DNA of 64,000 nt, from positions 16,065 through 80,064 of the forward strand of contig NZ_JABTEL010000015.1 of NCBI RefSeq assembly GCF_013285155.1, read 5' to 3'. Both the position numbers and the translations under genes were made by a program. Below, one piece after another: positions 8,807 through 17,067 of this stretch (its first letter is position 1; the number at the start of each line of letters is the position of its first letter). Origin of the DNA: Winogradskyella undariae (GTDB lineage: Bacteria; Bacteroidota; Bacteroidia; Flavobacteriales; Flavobacteriaceae). Below the pieces are notes generated by a model. That model was not told the origin of the DNA. It ran no database searches and saw only the letters and a program-made list of their open reading frames with translations.

Positions 8807-9478
8807 ATGGAAAATTTAAATATACTAATAGTCGATGATCATCCGCAAATTGCTGAATCTTTTAAATTAGCCTTTGAGAAAATTGCCAAGGGAGGCAATC
8901 GCTATGATTTTACTATAACTGAAGTAACTACAATCGATAGCGCTAATAATCTTATATTACAATCAAAAGACTTCTATTTCGATGTCATTCTTCTAGATAT
9001 TAAGCTCCCTAAGTCTTCAGATAATAAATTGCTGTCTGGTGAAGATTTGGGATTGGAAATTAGAAAACACGCTCCGAAATCTAAAATTGTAGTTGCTACG
9101 ACGTACAACGACAATCATCGAATCAATAATATTTTTAAAAGTTTAAACCCAGAAGGGCTACTTATAAAAAATGATTTAACACCAAAAGCCTTAGTAAATG
9201 CTATCGAAGAAGTTTTAGAAGATATTCCTGCCTATACTAAAACGGTAAAACGATTGCTCCGCAAGTTGGCAACAAACGATATTAGTATTGACTATATTGA
9301 TAGACAGTTGTTATATCAGCTATCTATTGGGACAAAAATGATTGAACTTCCTGATATTCTCAATATGTCTATTGGAGGAATAGAAAGGAGAAAGCGACAA
9401 TTAAAAGATGTGTTTGATGTGTCTGGAGGAGAAGATAAGGTATTAATTGCTATTGCTAAAGAGAAAGGTTTTATATGA
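8807..9478 (+). CDS. Response regulator, receiver plus HTH
   Basis: A 223-residue regulator. The receiver shows the acidic pair in ILIVDDHPQI, the phosphoacceptor Asp in VILLDIKLPKS near residue 64, and a conserved-Thr region around VVATTYND. The C-terminal 60 residues carry a helix-turn-helix (ILNMSIGGIERRKRQLKDVF) reminiscent of LuxR/FixJ output domains but diverged. There is no gap to the upstream kinase, so it is the cognate partner. It probably controls the downstream cargo, though no operator is identifiable. Confidence 0.9.
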   Translation: MENLNILIVDDHPQIAESFKLAFEKIAKGGNRYDFTITEVTTIDSANNLILQSKDFYFDVILLDIKLPKSSDNKLLSGEDLGLEIRKHAPKSKIVVATTYNDNHRINNIFKSLNPEGLLIKNDLTPKALVNAIEEVLEDIPAYTKTVKRLLRKLATNDISIDYIDRQLLYQLSIGTKMIELPDILNMSIGGIERRKRQLKDVFDVSGGEDKVLIAIAKEKGFI

Positions 9479-9569
9479 TTATTTGCCTTATTATTAGTAA
9501 GGTTTGTCATTACTGGATCGATTTTAATTTGTTTTAAGTTGTGGTTTTGTAATAACAAGACCTCCATCA

Positions 9570-11171
9570 ATGAAGAAAAATCATAAGCTTAGTGTTTTTT
9601 TATTAAAATCTTACTTAAAAGACTTTACCAATGCTTTAAAAGAAGGATTCAATGATTACGAAGAACATAAAATTAAAACTCAGGCAAATGCGGAAGGATT
9701 AATTATAATTGGGATCACAAGAACCAATCCGCCTTCATGGGAACAATTACTGCAAGAAGGTTCTCAAACTAAAATTACGTCACTAAAAAACGCTTCAAAT
9801 AGAGCTGTTCTATTCTTTAAAGTTAAAGGAAGAGTTTTTGCCATAGCTTTTGGTTACGGAAAGCATATTATTAAGGAAGAACTTATAGAAAGAGATTTTG
9901 GATTACGCACTGCACTAAACTTACTCGATTCAGAAAAATTTATAAGTATAGATAAAGCTAATCTTAGTGATATGGCACTTCTCACAAAAATGCAGTCTAG
10001 TAGAAAATCGAGACCAGAAGCTTTTAATTTAGATGTTATAAGTGATTTGTTAAGAGGTGTTACAGCTGGTATTAGTAAAAGTTCAAATGATTTAGGAAGC
10101 ATTATTACAGGTAATGAAGGTGTCTATTTATCTCCAAAAATTAATTTTTTTGATATTCCAGACAAATTAAAAAAGCTCATAAAAGCTTACGAAAGTGAAA
10201 AATACAAAGAGAATTTTGACTGGATTGATAATTTAAAAGAAGAGAAAAATCCTAAATTAATAGATCAATTAAGAGATTTGCTAATTGAAGCTTTAAAAAA
10301 TGAAGACACAACAAATATCCATTTAGCATCTCCTAACATAATTAATTGGGAAAACTATGAAGGTTATGCATATTCATCGGTAAATGATGATTTAAAAATG
10401 GATTTAGATATCTCAGACTTCTATTTATACAAAGCTGATAAATTACAAGATCTAAATTGGGATGTCATAAAGCGACTTTCAATCTATTTAAAATATGTAA
10501 ATAACGAAATTCGTGCCTCTGCTCCTTTTTGGAGGTTTATTAATTTTGAAGTCGAATATAAAGATGCTATTTATCTATTCACTTTAGGTAAATGGTATCA
10601 AATTAATAAGAATTATGTAGATGATATTCGTAATTATGTAAAAGGAATCGAAGAATCACAATTAAATTACATTCCATGTGCTAAAGACGCTAGCGAAGGT
10701 GAGTATAACGAGCTTCTTGCAGCATCTAATAAAGATTATCTATTGTTTGATAAAAACTTAGTGAAATCAGATTATTACAATCGATCTAATATAGAGGTCT
10801 GCGATGTTTTATCTATCTCTAATAAGGAGTTTATTCATGTTAAACCAAGGTCGAGTTCATCAACATTAAGTCACTTGTTTGCTCAGGGCAGAATTTCATC
10901 AACAGCAATCTTAAGAGACGATAGCTTTAGAAAGAATTTTAGAGCACGACTAGGTAAAATGAAAGCCACAAGAAATATTGTACCATTAGATAGAAAGCAA
11001 TTAAAACCAAGTGAATACACAATTACATTTGCCTTAATAGATAAAAAAGACCGCTCTTTTATAGATGCGTTACCTTTTTTTAGTTTAATAAATTTTAGAC
11101 TAACTCTCGAAAGTCTTATTGAACAAGGCTTTAAAGTGAAAGTCAAAAATATTCTAAGAAATAACACCTAA
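9570..11171 (+). CDS. TIGR04141 / DUF6119 family sporadically distributed protein
   Basis: A 533-residue soluble protein. Features that I associate with the TIGR04141 (DUF6119) family are the N-terminal LSVFLLKSYLKDF, the block VFAIAFGYGKHIIKEE followed by ERDFGLRTALN near residues 92-115, and the C-terminal tail ending FKVKVKNILRN. Such proteins are scattered in variable islands and often sit beside defence genes; their biochemical role is not established. The gene lies 91 bases after the response regulator. Its last 150 bases recur in decayed form at 40648-40801, on the far side of the large cluster. Confidence 0.85.
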   Translation: MKKNHKLSVFLLKSYLKDFTNALKEGFNDYEEHKIKTQANAEGLIIIGITRTNPPSWEQLLQEGSQTKITSLKNASNRAVLFFKVKGRVFAIAFGYGKHIIKEELIERDFGLRTALNLLDSEKFISIDKANLSDMALLTKMQSSRKSRPEAFNLDVISDLLRGVTAGISKSSNDLGSIITGNEGVYLSPKINFFDIPDKLKKLIKAYESEKYKENFDWIDNLKEEKNPKLIDQLRDLLIEALKNEDTTNIHLASPNIINWENYEGYAYSSVNDDLKMDLDISDFYLYKADKLQDLNWDVIKRLSIYLKYVNNEIRASAPFWRFINFEVEYKDAIYLFTLGKWYQINKNYVDDIRNYVKGIEESQLNYIPCAKDASEGEYNELLAASNKDYLLFDKNLVKSDYYNRSNIEVCDVLSISNKEFIHVKPRSSSSTLSHLFAQGRISSTAILRDDSFRKNFRARLGKMKATRNIVPLDRKQLKPSEYTITFALIDKKDRSFIDALPFFSLINFRLTLESLIEQGFKVKVKNILRNNT

Positions 11172-11177
11172 GTATTT
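11019..11177 (+). repeat. 3' end of the TIGR04141 gene, duplicated at 40648-40808
   Basis: The final codons of the TIGR04141 gene and a few bases beyond the stop match 40648-40808 with about ten differences by eye, including a lost T in the T7 run and an added TA after GGCTTTA. The two copies are direct repeats about 29.6 kb apart that bracket the whole large cluster. This copy is intact in frame; the distal one is not. Confidence 0.85.
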
Positions 11178-11234
11178 AACTTCAAGCTAAGGAGTTTACT
11201 TCACAATTTAAACATTAATATAAAGCTAAATTAT

Positions 11235-11385
11235 AGTTAAATTTTGCAACCCTTACAAAGAGTAAGGTTAACCATTATTTGTCTTTGAAATTTTTGTTTT
11301 AACTTCATCAAGTAGAAAACATCTACAAAATAGAAAAATATATTAACCAAATCTTAACTGTAACGTAATCATATAAAGGTATATG
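11235..11385 (+). repeat. Intergenic repeat, copy A
   Basis: A non-coding stretch starting near AGTTAAATTTTGCAACCC and ending near ATAAAGGTATATGG. Related sequences occur at 40853-41006 and 43587-43741 in the same order: a small hairpin (CCTTAC-AAAGA-GTAAGG here), a conserved TTTGTTTTAA block, TCATCAAGTAG, then TTAACCAAATCTTAACTGTA and ATAAAGGTAT. This copy leads directly into the first lipoprotein of the large cluster, so it may carry that unit's promoter and leader. I cannot assign -33 and -7 boxes with confidence. Confidence 0.75.
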
Positions 11386-11414
11386 GATTCGTGAAGTTCT
11401 TAAACTTTATTATT

Positions 11415-11900
11415 ATGAAAATTTTAAAATTCAATTTACTTAGCCTAATTGTTATTCTTGGTCTTGTACTTTCATCTTGTAGCTCGGACGATGATAGTTC
11501 TGGAAATCAAAATCCAGACACTTATATAAAATTTACAATTGATGGTACAGCTTACAACTTTACAGATATCCTTACTGCGGAATCTGGTGTTATTACACTT
11601 AATGGTAATAATGGTGCTGGTCTTACAGATCCAGGAGATACACAAATAGCACTTTGGATGCCATTGGCTATATCTAATGGCGCTTTTGATGTAGAAGATT
11701 CATTCACTGCTGAATACCAAGTGTCATTTACATCAGATGCTTTAAATTTCGACTTCGATTTTGCAGAAAGTGGCACAATGAATTTAACTCAAACTACTGG
11801 TGAGTATATAGAAGGCACATTCACAGCTACAGTAACCAATGATGACGACACAACTATTACTATAGAGAATGGTGAGTTTAAAGCTTATGGAATAGAATAG
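11415..11900 (+). CDS. Small secreted lipoprotein (DUF6252-like)
   Basis: The frame is open from a GTG at 11391, but the ATG at 11415 gives a canonical lipoprotein signal (MKILKFNLLSLIVILGLVLS then SC) with the Cys near residue 22 and an acidic DDDSSG linker. The mature part, about 140 residues, reads as alternating beta strands (YIKFTIDGTAYNFT, IEGTFTATVTNDDD, ITIENGEFKAYGI). This resembles the small beta-rich lipoproteins grouped as DUF6252 in Flavobacteriia. It is the first gene after repeat A and 31 bases before the 1052-aa gene, so it probably heads the large transcription unit. Its function is unknown. Confidence 0.75.
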   Translation: MKILKFNLLSLIVILGLVLSSCSSDDDSSGNQNPDTYIKFTIDGTAYNFTDILTAESGVITLNGNNGAGLTDPGDTQIALWMPLAISNGAFDVEDSFTAEYQVSFTSDALNFDFDFAESGTMNLTQTTGEYIEGTFTATVTNDDDTTITIENGEFKAYGIE

Positions 11901-11931
11901 AATTAATTATTAATAAACTCAACGCTTTTTT

Positions 11932-14900
11932 ATGTATTTTTTTATTGATCCTTCTAACTTAACTTTACAAAACGAATACCATTCTTATGGTCCAGTAAGC
12001 ATAGTGTTAAATAGTGATGGCACGCAAAGTGGTGTTGATGCAACATTAAAATATAACATTACATCCAAATTTAAGCTTACTAATGAGGCTCGAGCATTTG
12101 CTTGCCAAAATGGGAGTATTGCCATTGTACAATCTTTAGAAGATGCATCCCTCGTCAATGTTATTTTAAAACCAAGTAATAGTATTGACTTGCCTTTAGA
12201 TGTTAAGTATTATATCTATAGAGGCATAAAAAGAGATTCGTTGGTTGGCGGTGATAATAATGTTATTGATGCTTCAGACGATAATAACACTTTAATAAAC
12301 AGGATTTGGTCATTACCAGATATCTACCCAGCTAATGAAAACTTAGGTTATTTAGATAACAATAATATTCCTGCAGATTTTGATAGTATTGATAGAATTT
12401 TTGATGAAGATGTTCCGGATGTAGTGCCTTGTTATATTAATGAAGGTGAATGGTTTGGGACATTCACTAAAGATTTTGATATAGGTTTTGAAATACTTTT
12501 GAACAATAATAGGTTTGTCGCTTCACATGAGTATGCCAGTGTTGGTAGTTATGAAATTGATGTAAATGGACTAGCGGGATATAATGAAAGAGTGAAAAGA
12601 GAGGAAATATTACACTTTATAGATCCAGCAGCTTTTTTCGGAATGTATTTCATGGAAAAAGTGAGTTATTACGATACTGATGGTACTGACAATACTTCTG
12701 AGACAGATACCGATCCAACAGATGAAGAAACATTTATATATACTAAACTAATTTCTAAATTTTTTACAAAAAATAAATTGTATTTAGATATACGAAGCGA
12801 AAAAGGATATTCTTATAATTTGTATCAAAATTATAGGGATACAGCTGAAAATAATGATAATAACGTTCAAGTAAAGGTTAATCCTGGAACGTCTAATCCT
12901 TATATTATACAAGAATATTTAACAGATGAATGGCCCATATTGATCTTAGAAAGTGAGCATGCCACAGGTAATGAAAACTCTTTGCGTTTAAAGTTACGTA
13001 TTAATGATAATCTAAAGCCAATTCTGTACATGGAGAAGGTTAACATTAGAGGAACAGCTGCTAATCCAGTAACAACCAAAATGACGGAACCTACCAGTAA
13101 TTACATTAAAACAAAGACACTTATTGATAATCCAGATGATGATGATGATAATGACCGTTTAGATTGGACTAATGAGTTTAGACTAAGATTTCCAAATACT
13201 CAAGATGGTAGTACTAGGAATTATATTAGTAATTATTGTAAACTTTATTACTTTAAAACCAAGTATAACACTGAAATTGGTGGAGCTAATGCAGCACCTA
13301 ATACCGTATTAAGAAATCAACATTATTATGATTCTACCTTTTGTTCTATAGATATTCCTACTATAGGTAATATTGCCAATAAACGTCGATGGGTAGAAAG
13401 TGCCAACCCAATCTATGTGAGAGAGCCCTACAACAATGATGGAACAGGCAATTTTCAACTCAATATGATTAATGGCGCTTATTGGGATGATGAACGAGTG
13501 TTAATGTATGCTCGTTTAGATTATGAGAATTCAGCTGAAACATCTGAAAAAGAATATCTCAACACCTATGACCACAATTTAAATTTTGAAACAACTGAGT
13601 TCAATTATCATCGGAACCGACTTAAATTTATCTGTAAGCCCTATGAAATAGAAGCCGATGAAACTATTAATATTATTGGAATTAATTTTTTTGACAGTGG
13701 AGGTTTGGCAGGAGGAGGAAGTTCGGGGGAAAACCATAAGGAAAATTGCATGCTTTTAGGGCTTAGTAGAGATCAGTTGGCAGCTATTCAGGAAACGGGT
13801 TTAAATAGTGTGCATCAAAGATTCATCAAATTAGAATTAATGATAGATTTTACGGCAAATACACCATATCATACTACTGAGGCAGATGATGATGATATCC
13901 AATATAGATATTACAAATATTTACTTAGGTTGGAAGGCTTAGATGAGAATGGTATGAGAGACATTGAAAATCCGAGCTATCAAGCTAATAATATCGTTCT
14001 ATACAGTAGAGATAATCAGTTTTTCCATTCGGCAGAATTTTCTGCTGATGAAGAAATTACTCCAGGTTCTAATAGACCAGAGTTTCATATTTATAATGAT
14101 GGCGTTATCAAGATTAGCGATAATATAGACTTAGCACTATTATTAAATGCAGACGGTACCAATTCTACAAATATATATTATAAGTATTATAATGCTGCTA
14201 ATACGGTTGCAACAGTTGAAGAAGCAAATATAACTGACATATGTAATCTTGAATTTGTGATGGCTGATAAGATGAAATATATCGGTAATAATTTGGGTAG
14301 CCATCCAACTGGATATACTGAGGTTATAAATTACAATGATGCTGGTAATCGAATTGATGGTGTTAGTGCTGGGTTGGTACAAAAAAACAATACAACTGGT
14401 GATATTGTTGTTGGTCCAACTACCGTACCTTGTAATAGACCTTATGGTACGAAACGATATTCTCAGGATAAATCCTCATCAGACAGAATAAGAAAAATTT
14501 TTATGGTACGAATGGTTACAAATAACGGAAATGGTGAGATTTGGAACTGTACAAATGGGGAAAGAAATTATCATGGATTAAATGATGCACTATATGACCC
14601 ATTTCGTTTTACAAATGATGACCTTAATATTGATATGCGCTATGCTGCTACTGTAAGATTGTATGCAAATACTTTGTTGGCTGCTGCTGTAATGGGTGGT
14701 CTAATACGTTTTTTTGAACTTAATGAAGATGCTAGTTTTGTTGAATCTCAAGGGTTTGCATATCCAGATGGTTCATCTTACCCAAGTAGAGCACATGTCA
14801 ATGGTCTTGCGTTTGATATGTCATATAAAGGTTCTTTAGATCTTAGAGGCTCTCTAGATTTGACAGAAGAAGAAGCTATTCAAGAGGACGGTGAGTTGAT

Positions 14901-15090
14901 GAATGCTTTATGGTTTTATGGCTTTAATAGTTTTTTAATAGGACAAAATGGCGGTGCAATATACGGAACTTCAGCAAATTATATTAATACTTTGGAAGAT
15001 GATTATAGAGGGACAAGGTTTCCACATCATGAAGATCATATTCATGCGCAGAGATTTATACCTTTATTAAGGCCTAGGAATAATGAATAG
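11932..15090 (+). CDS. Large protein with C-terminal M15-like metallopeptidase domain
   Basis: A 1052-residue protein without a recognisable signal peptide. The first 900 residues are Asn/Asp/Tyr-rich and look beta-structured; I recognise no family there. The last 150 residues contain HVNGLAFD (His near 955, Asp near 962) and HEDHIHAQ (HxH near 1036-1038), the HxxGxAxD...HxH zinc signature of M15 (VanY/VanX/L-Ala-D-Glu endopeptidase type) peptidases acting on peptidoglycan peptides. Its stop overlaps the next gene by 8 bases. A cell-wall hydrolase without an export signal in a cluster with a tail-fibre-like protein suggests non-Sec export or release by lysis. The zinc motif is seen; peptidase activity is inferred. 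Confidence 0.7.
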   Translation: MYFFIDPSNLTLQNEYHSYGPVSIVLNSDGTQSGVDATLKYNITSKFKLTNEARAFACQNGSIAIVQSLEDASLVNVILKPSNSIDLPLDVKYYIYRGIKRDSLVGGDNNVIDASDDNNTLINRIWSLPDIYPANENLGYLDNNNIPADFDSIDRIFDEDVPDVVPCYINEGEWFGTFTKDFDIGFEILLNNNRFVASHEYASVGSYEIDVNGLAGYNERVKREEILHFIDPAAFFGMYFMEKVSYYDTDGTDNTSETDTDPTDEETFIYTKLISKFFTKNKLYLDIRSEKGYSYNLYQNYRDTAENNDNNVQVKVNPGTSNPYIIQEYLTDEWPILILESEHATGNENSLRLKLRINDNLKPILYMEKVNIRGTAANPVTTKMTEPTSNYIKTKTLIDNPDDDDDNDRLDWTNEFRLRFPNTQDGSTRNYISNYCKLYYFKTKYNTEIGGANAAPNTVLRNQHYYDSTFCSIDIPTIGNIANKRRWVESANPIYVREPYNNDGTGNFQLNMINGAYWDDERVLMYARLDYENSAETSEKEYLNTYDHNLNFETTEFNYHRNRLKFICKPYEIEADETINIIGINFFDSGGLAGGGSSGENHKENCMLLGLSRDQLAAIQETGLNSVHQRFIKLELMIDFTANTPYHTTEADDDDIQYRYYKYLLRLEGLDENGMRDIENPSYQANNIVLYSRDNQFFHSAEFSADEEITPGSNRPEFHIYNDGVIKISDNIDLALLLNADGTNSTNIYYKYYNAANTVATVEEANITDICNLEFVMADKMKYIGNNLGSHPTGYTEVINYNDAGNRIDGVSAGLVQKNNTTGDIVVGPTTVPCNRPYGTKRYSQDKSSSDRIRKIFMVRMVTNNGNGEIWNCTNGERNYHGLNDALYDPFRFTNDDLNIDMRYAATVRLYANTLLAAAVMGGLIRFFELNEDASFVESQGFAYPDGSSYPSRAHVNGLAFDMSYKGSLDLRGSLDLTEEEAIQEDGELMNALWFYGFNSFLIGQNGGAIYGTSANYINTLEDDYRGTRFPHHEDHIHAQRFIPLLRPRNNE

Positions 15091-17053
15091 ATTACATCTA
15101 CATATAGACTTGTTAACATTAGTGTTTTGCTGCTTGTTTTTTTCTTGTAATAACACAAAGTCAACCTCTAATGATGTTGTACTTTCAGAGAAAGATTCTT
15201 TAAAAAAAGAATTGTATAATGAATACAGCCTTTACTTATGGTACCTCTTGCCAGAAGAAGTAGATTCTCTAATAAATAACTTTGACAAATTCAAAGATAG
15301 TATTGATTATCGAAAAAACTACATTTTAATAACTCAAAATAGAAAAAAAGAAATCACTATACTCAAAAGAAATTTAAACACCTACAAACAAAATATACCT
15401 AGCTCATTCAAATATTATTTACTACCTAATGAGGTGTTAAAATTTAATAAAGATTCCCTATCAGATTGGATTATCTATAATGAATTATACAAATCACGAA
15501 GAGATAAAATAAGTAGTCTTGTAAATTATTCCCATTTTCTTGATATGGATGAGATTCAAAAACTAATAAAAGGAGAATTCACCGATAGCATTTATTACAA
15601 AGAGCTAGCATTTAGTCGACATCAAAAAGACAGCACAACTAATTGGACTGCTTATATTAAACGAAAAGATAGTTTACAAGGTATAGTAAACCCAATAGAC
15701 TCCATATTGCCTTTTGGACCTAAAGCATTAGGACAGCTCATTGCAAATAATCAAAACGAAGTTTCATTTAGTACAAATCAAGATCTCACTAATGATACTA
15801 GAAACATTAGAGCTCGAAAAACCATTTATGATACTTGGATGTATTTTTTAAAGCTTCATCCTCCTGCAGGTGAAGATTTGAGCGAAAACTATGTAGAAAA
15901 GTTAGCGCCTCCTGTGAGTACTTATGAATATCTCAATTTAGGTATAGATATAGAGAGCGAGTATCAAATGATTAATCCTCGATATGTTGGCTTTCAAACG
16001 CGCATTTCTAATATAGGAAAATATGAAGTGTATTATACGACAACAGCTACAAATTACCCTTCTGAATGTAGTGTCCATCTAAAAAAAGCAGACAATTGTT
16101 GTTTCGGTGAAGACTACTATTGTGAGAGTACAGGTTATATTATGTTGTATGATAGATTAGAACAGCACAGTGTTATTATACCTGGGTTTGTATTGAAAAG
16201 TGGAGGGCAAGGTTATCTTTTAAACACTCAGTTTTTTTATATCAATGACAATAAAATTTACATTTATAGAGGATCAAATAGTTGGTTGGTAAATGCATTC
16301 ACTATTGAAATATTAAGCAATGGCATTGTGGTCGTAAATGAAGAATGTGTTTTAGACGATGCCATTGATAAAGAAAAATATAATAAGGATGGGCTTAATT
16401 CCGTAAGCCTAAGATTTAAACACAATGAAGAAGAATTTTCAACCAAAAGAGATAGTGTTTTCAATAAAATACAGCCATTGGTTTCAACTTATCCATTTGG
16501 TTCACCTGCTTTAAAGGAATTGAGTGCCTTTAAAGATAATTTAAAGTTATTAGACTCTACACTTAAGTTTTATCAGTTTCCAGGAAATAAAGAGAGAAAG
16601 CATAGTTTTTATACGCTTCCAATTACTAGTAACCTCAATAAAATCAATCTTGGTTACGTAGAATATTGGGATAAAGGGCTTTTGCAAAATCTACAAAAAT
16701 CATGGATTTGCTCAAACATAGAAATTGACAGCGATGATATTAACGACTTTAAATTGCCTGAAATAAAGAATTACGAGGTTTACCTCAGTATTTATAATGA
16801 TTATGGAATATTAAAAGGGGTCTTGATCTTATATGATCCAAGGACTCATTTGGCCAACATAATAAACGTTTTAAATGATTATAGTGATGGTAACTTTCGT
16901 TTTTTTAACATCAATACAAACAATCAAATTGAGATATATCAAGGCTATAAAAATGAAGCCTTCGAATACGATAATAAAAATAAAATTGGCATTAGCAAAA
17001 CCCATATAATAAAAGTGTCGTTAGATGGAAAAATTAATGTCATTAAACAATAA
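15083..17053 (+). CDS. Large lipoprotein with helical repeats, function unknown
   Basis: A 656-residue lipoprotein: the signal LLTLVFCCLFFSC is followed by NNTKSTSN. Residues about 48-185 contain three imperfect helical repeats sharing the pattern (F/L)L-x-x-x-E-(V/I)-x-x-L, then D-S-x-x-Y, then R-x-x-K; examples are YLLPEEVDSLINN, YYLLPNEVLKFNK and HFLDMDEIQKLIK. The remainder looks beta-rich with a Cys cluster (ADNCCFGEDYYCES). It overlaps the preceding gene by 8 bases (ATGAATAG) and lies 14 bases before the first giant gene, so it belongs to the same unit. It could anchor the giant proteins to the outer membrane; that is inference from position. Confidence 0.65.
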   Translation: MNRLHLHIDLLTLVFCCLFFSCNNTKSTSNDVVLSEKDSLKKELYNEYSLYLWYLLPEEVDSLINNFDKFKDSIDYRKNYILITQNRKKEITILKRNLNTYKQNIPSSFKYYLLPNEVLKFNKDSLSDWIIYNELYKSRRDKISSLVNYSHFLDMDEIQKLIKGEFTDSIYYKELAFSRHQKDSTTNWTAYIKRKDSLQGIVNPIDSILPFGPKALGQLIANNQNEVSFSTNQDLTNDTRNIRARKTIYDTWMYFLKLHPPAGEDLSENYVEKLAPPVSTYEYLNLGIDIESEYQMINPRYVGFQTRISNIGKYEVYYTTTATNYPSECSVHLKKADNCCFGEDYYCESTGYIMLYDRLEQHSVIIPGFVLKSGGQGYLLNTQFFYINDNKIYIYRGSNSWLVNAFTIEILSNGIVVVNEECVLDDAIDKEKYNKDGLNSVSLRFKHNEEEFSTKRDSVFNKIQPLVSTYPFGSPALKELSAFKDNLKLLDSTLKFYQFPGNKERKHSFYTLPITSNLNKINLGYVEYWDKGLLQNLQKSWICSNIEIDSDDINDFKLPEIKNYEVYLSIYNDYGILKGVLILYDPRTHLANIINVLNDYSDGNFRFFNINTNNQIEIYQGYKNEAFEYDNKNKIGISKTHIIKVSLDGKINVIKQ

Positions 17054-17067
17054 TACAGTATCATATT

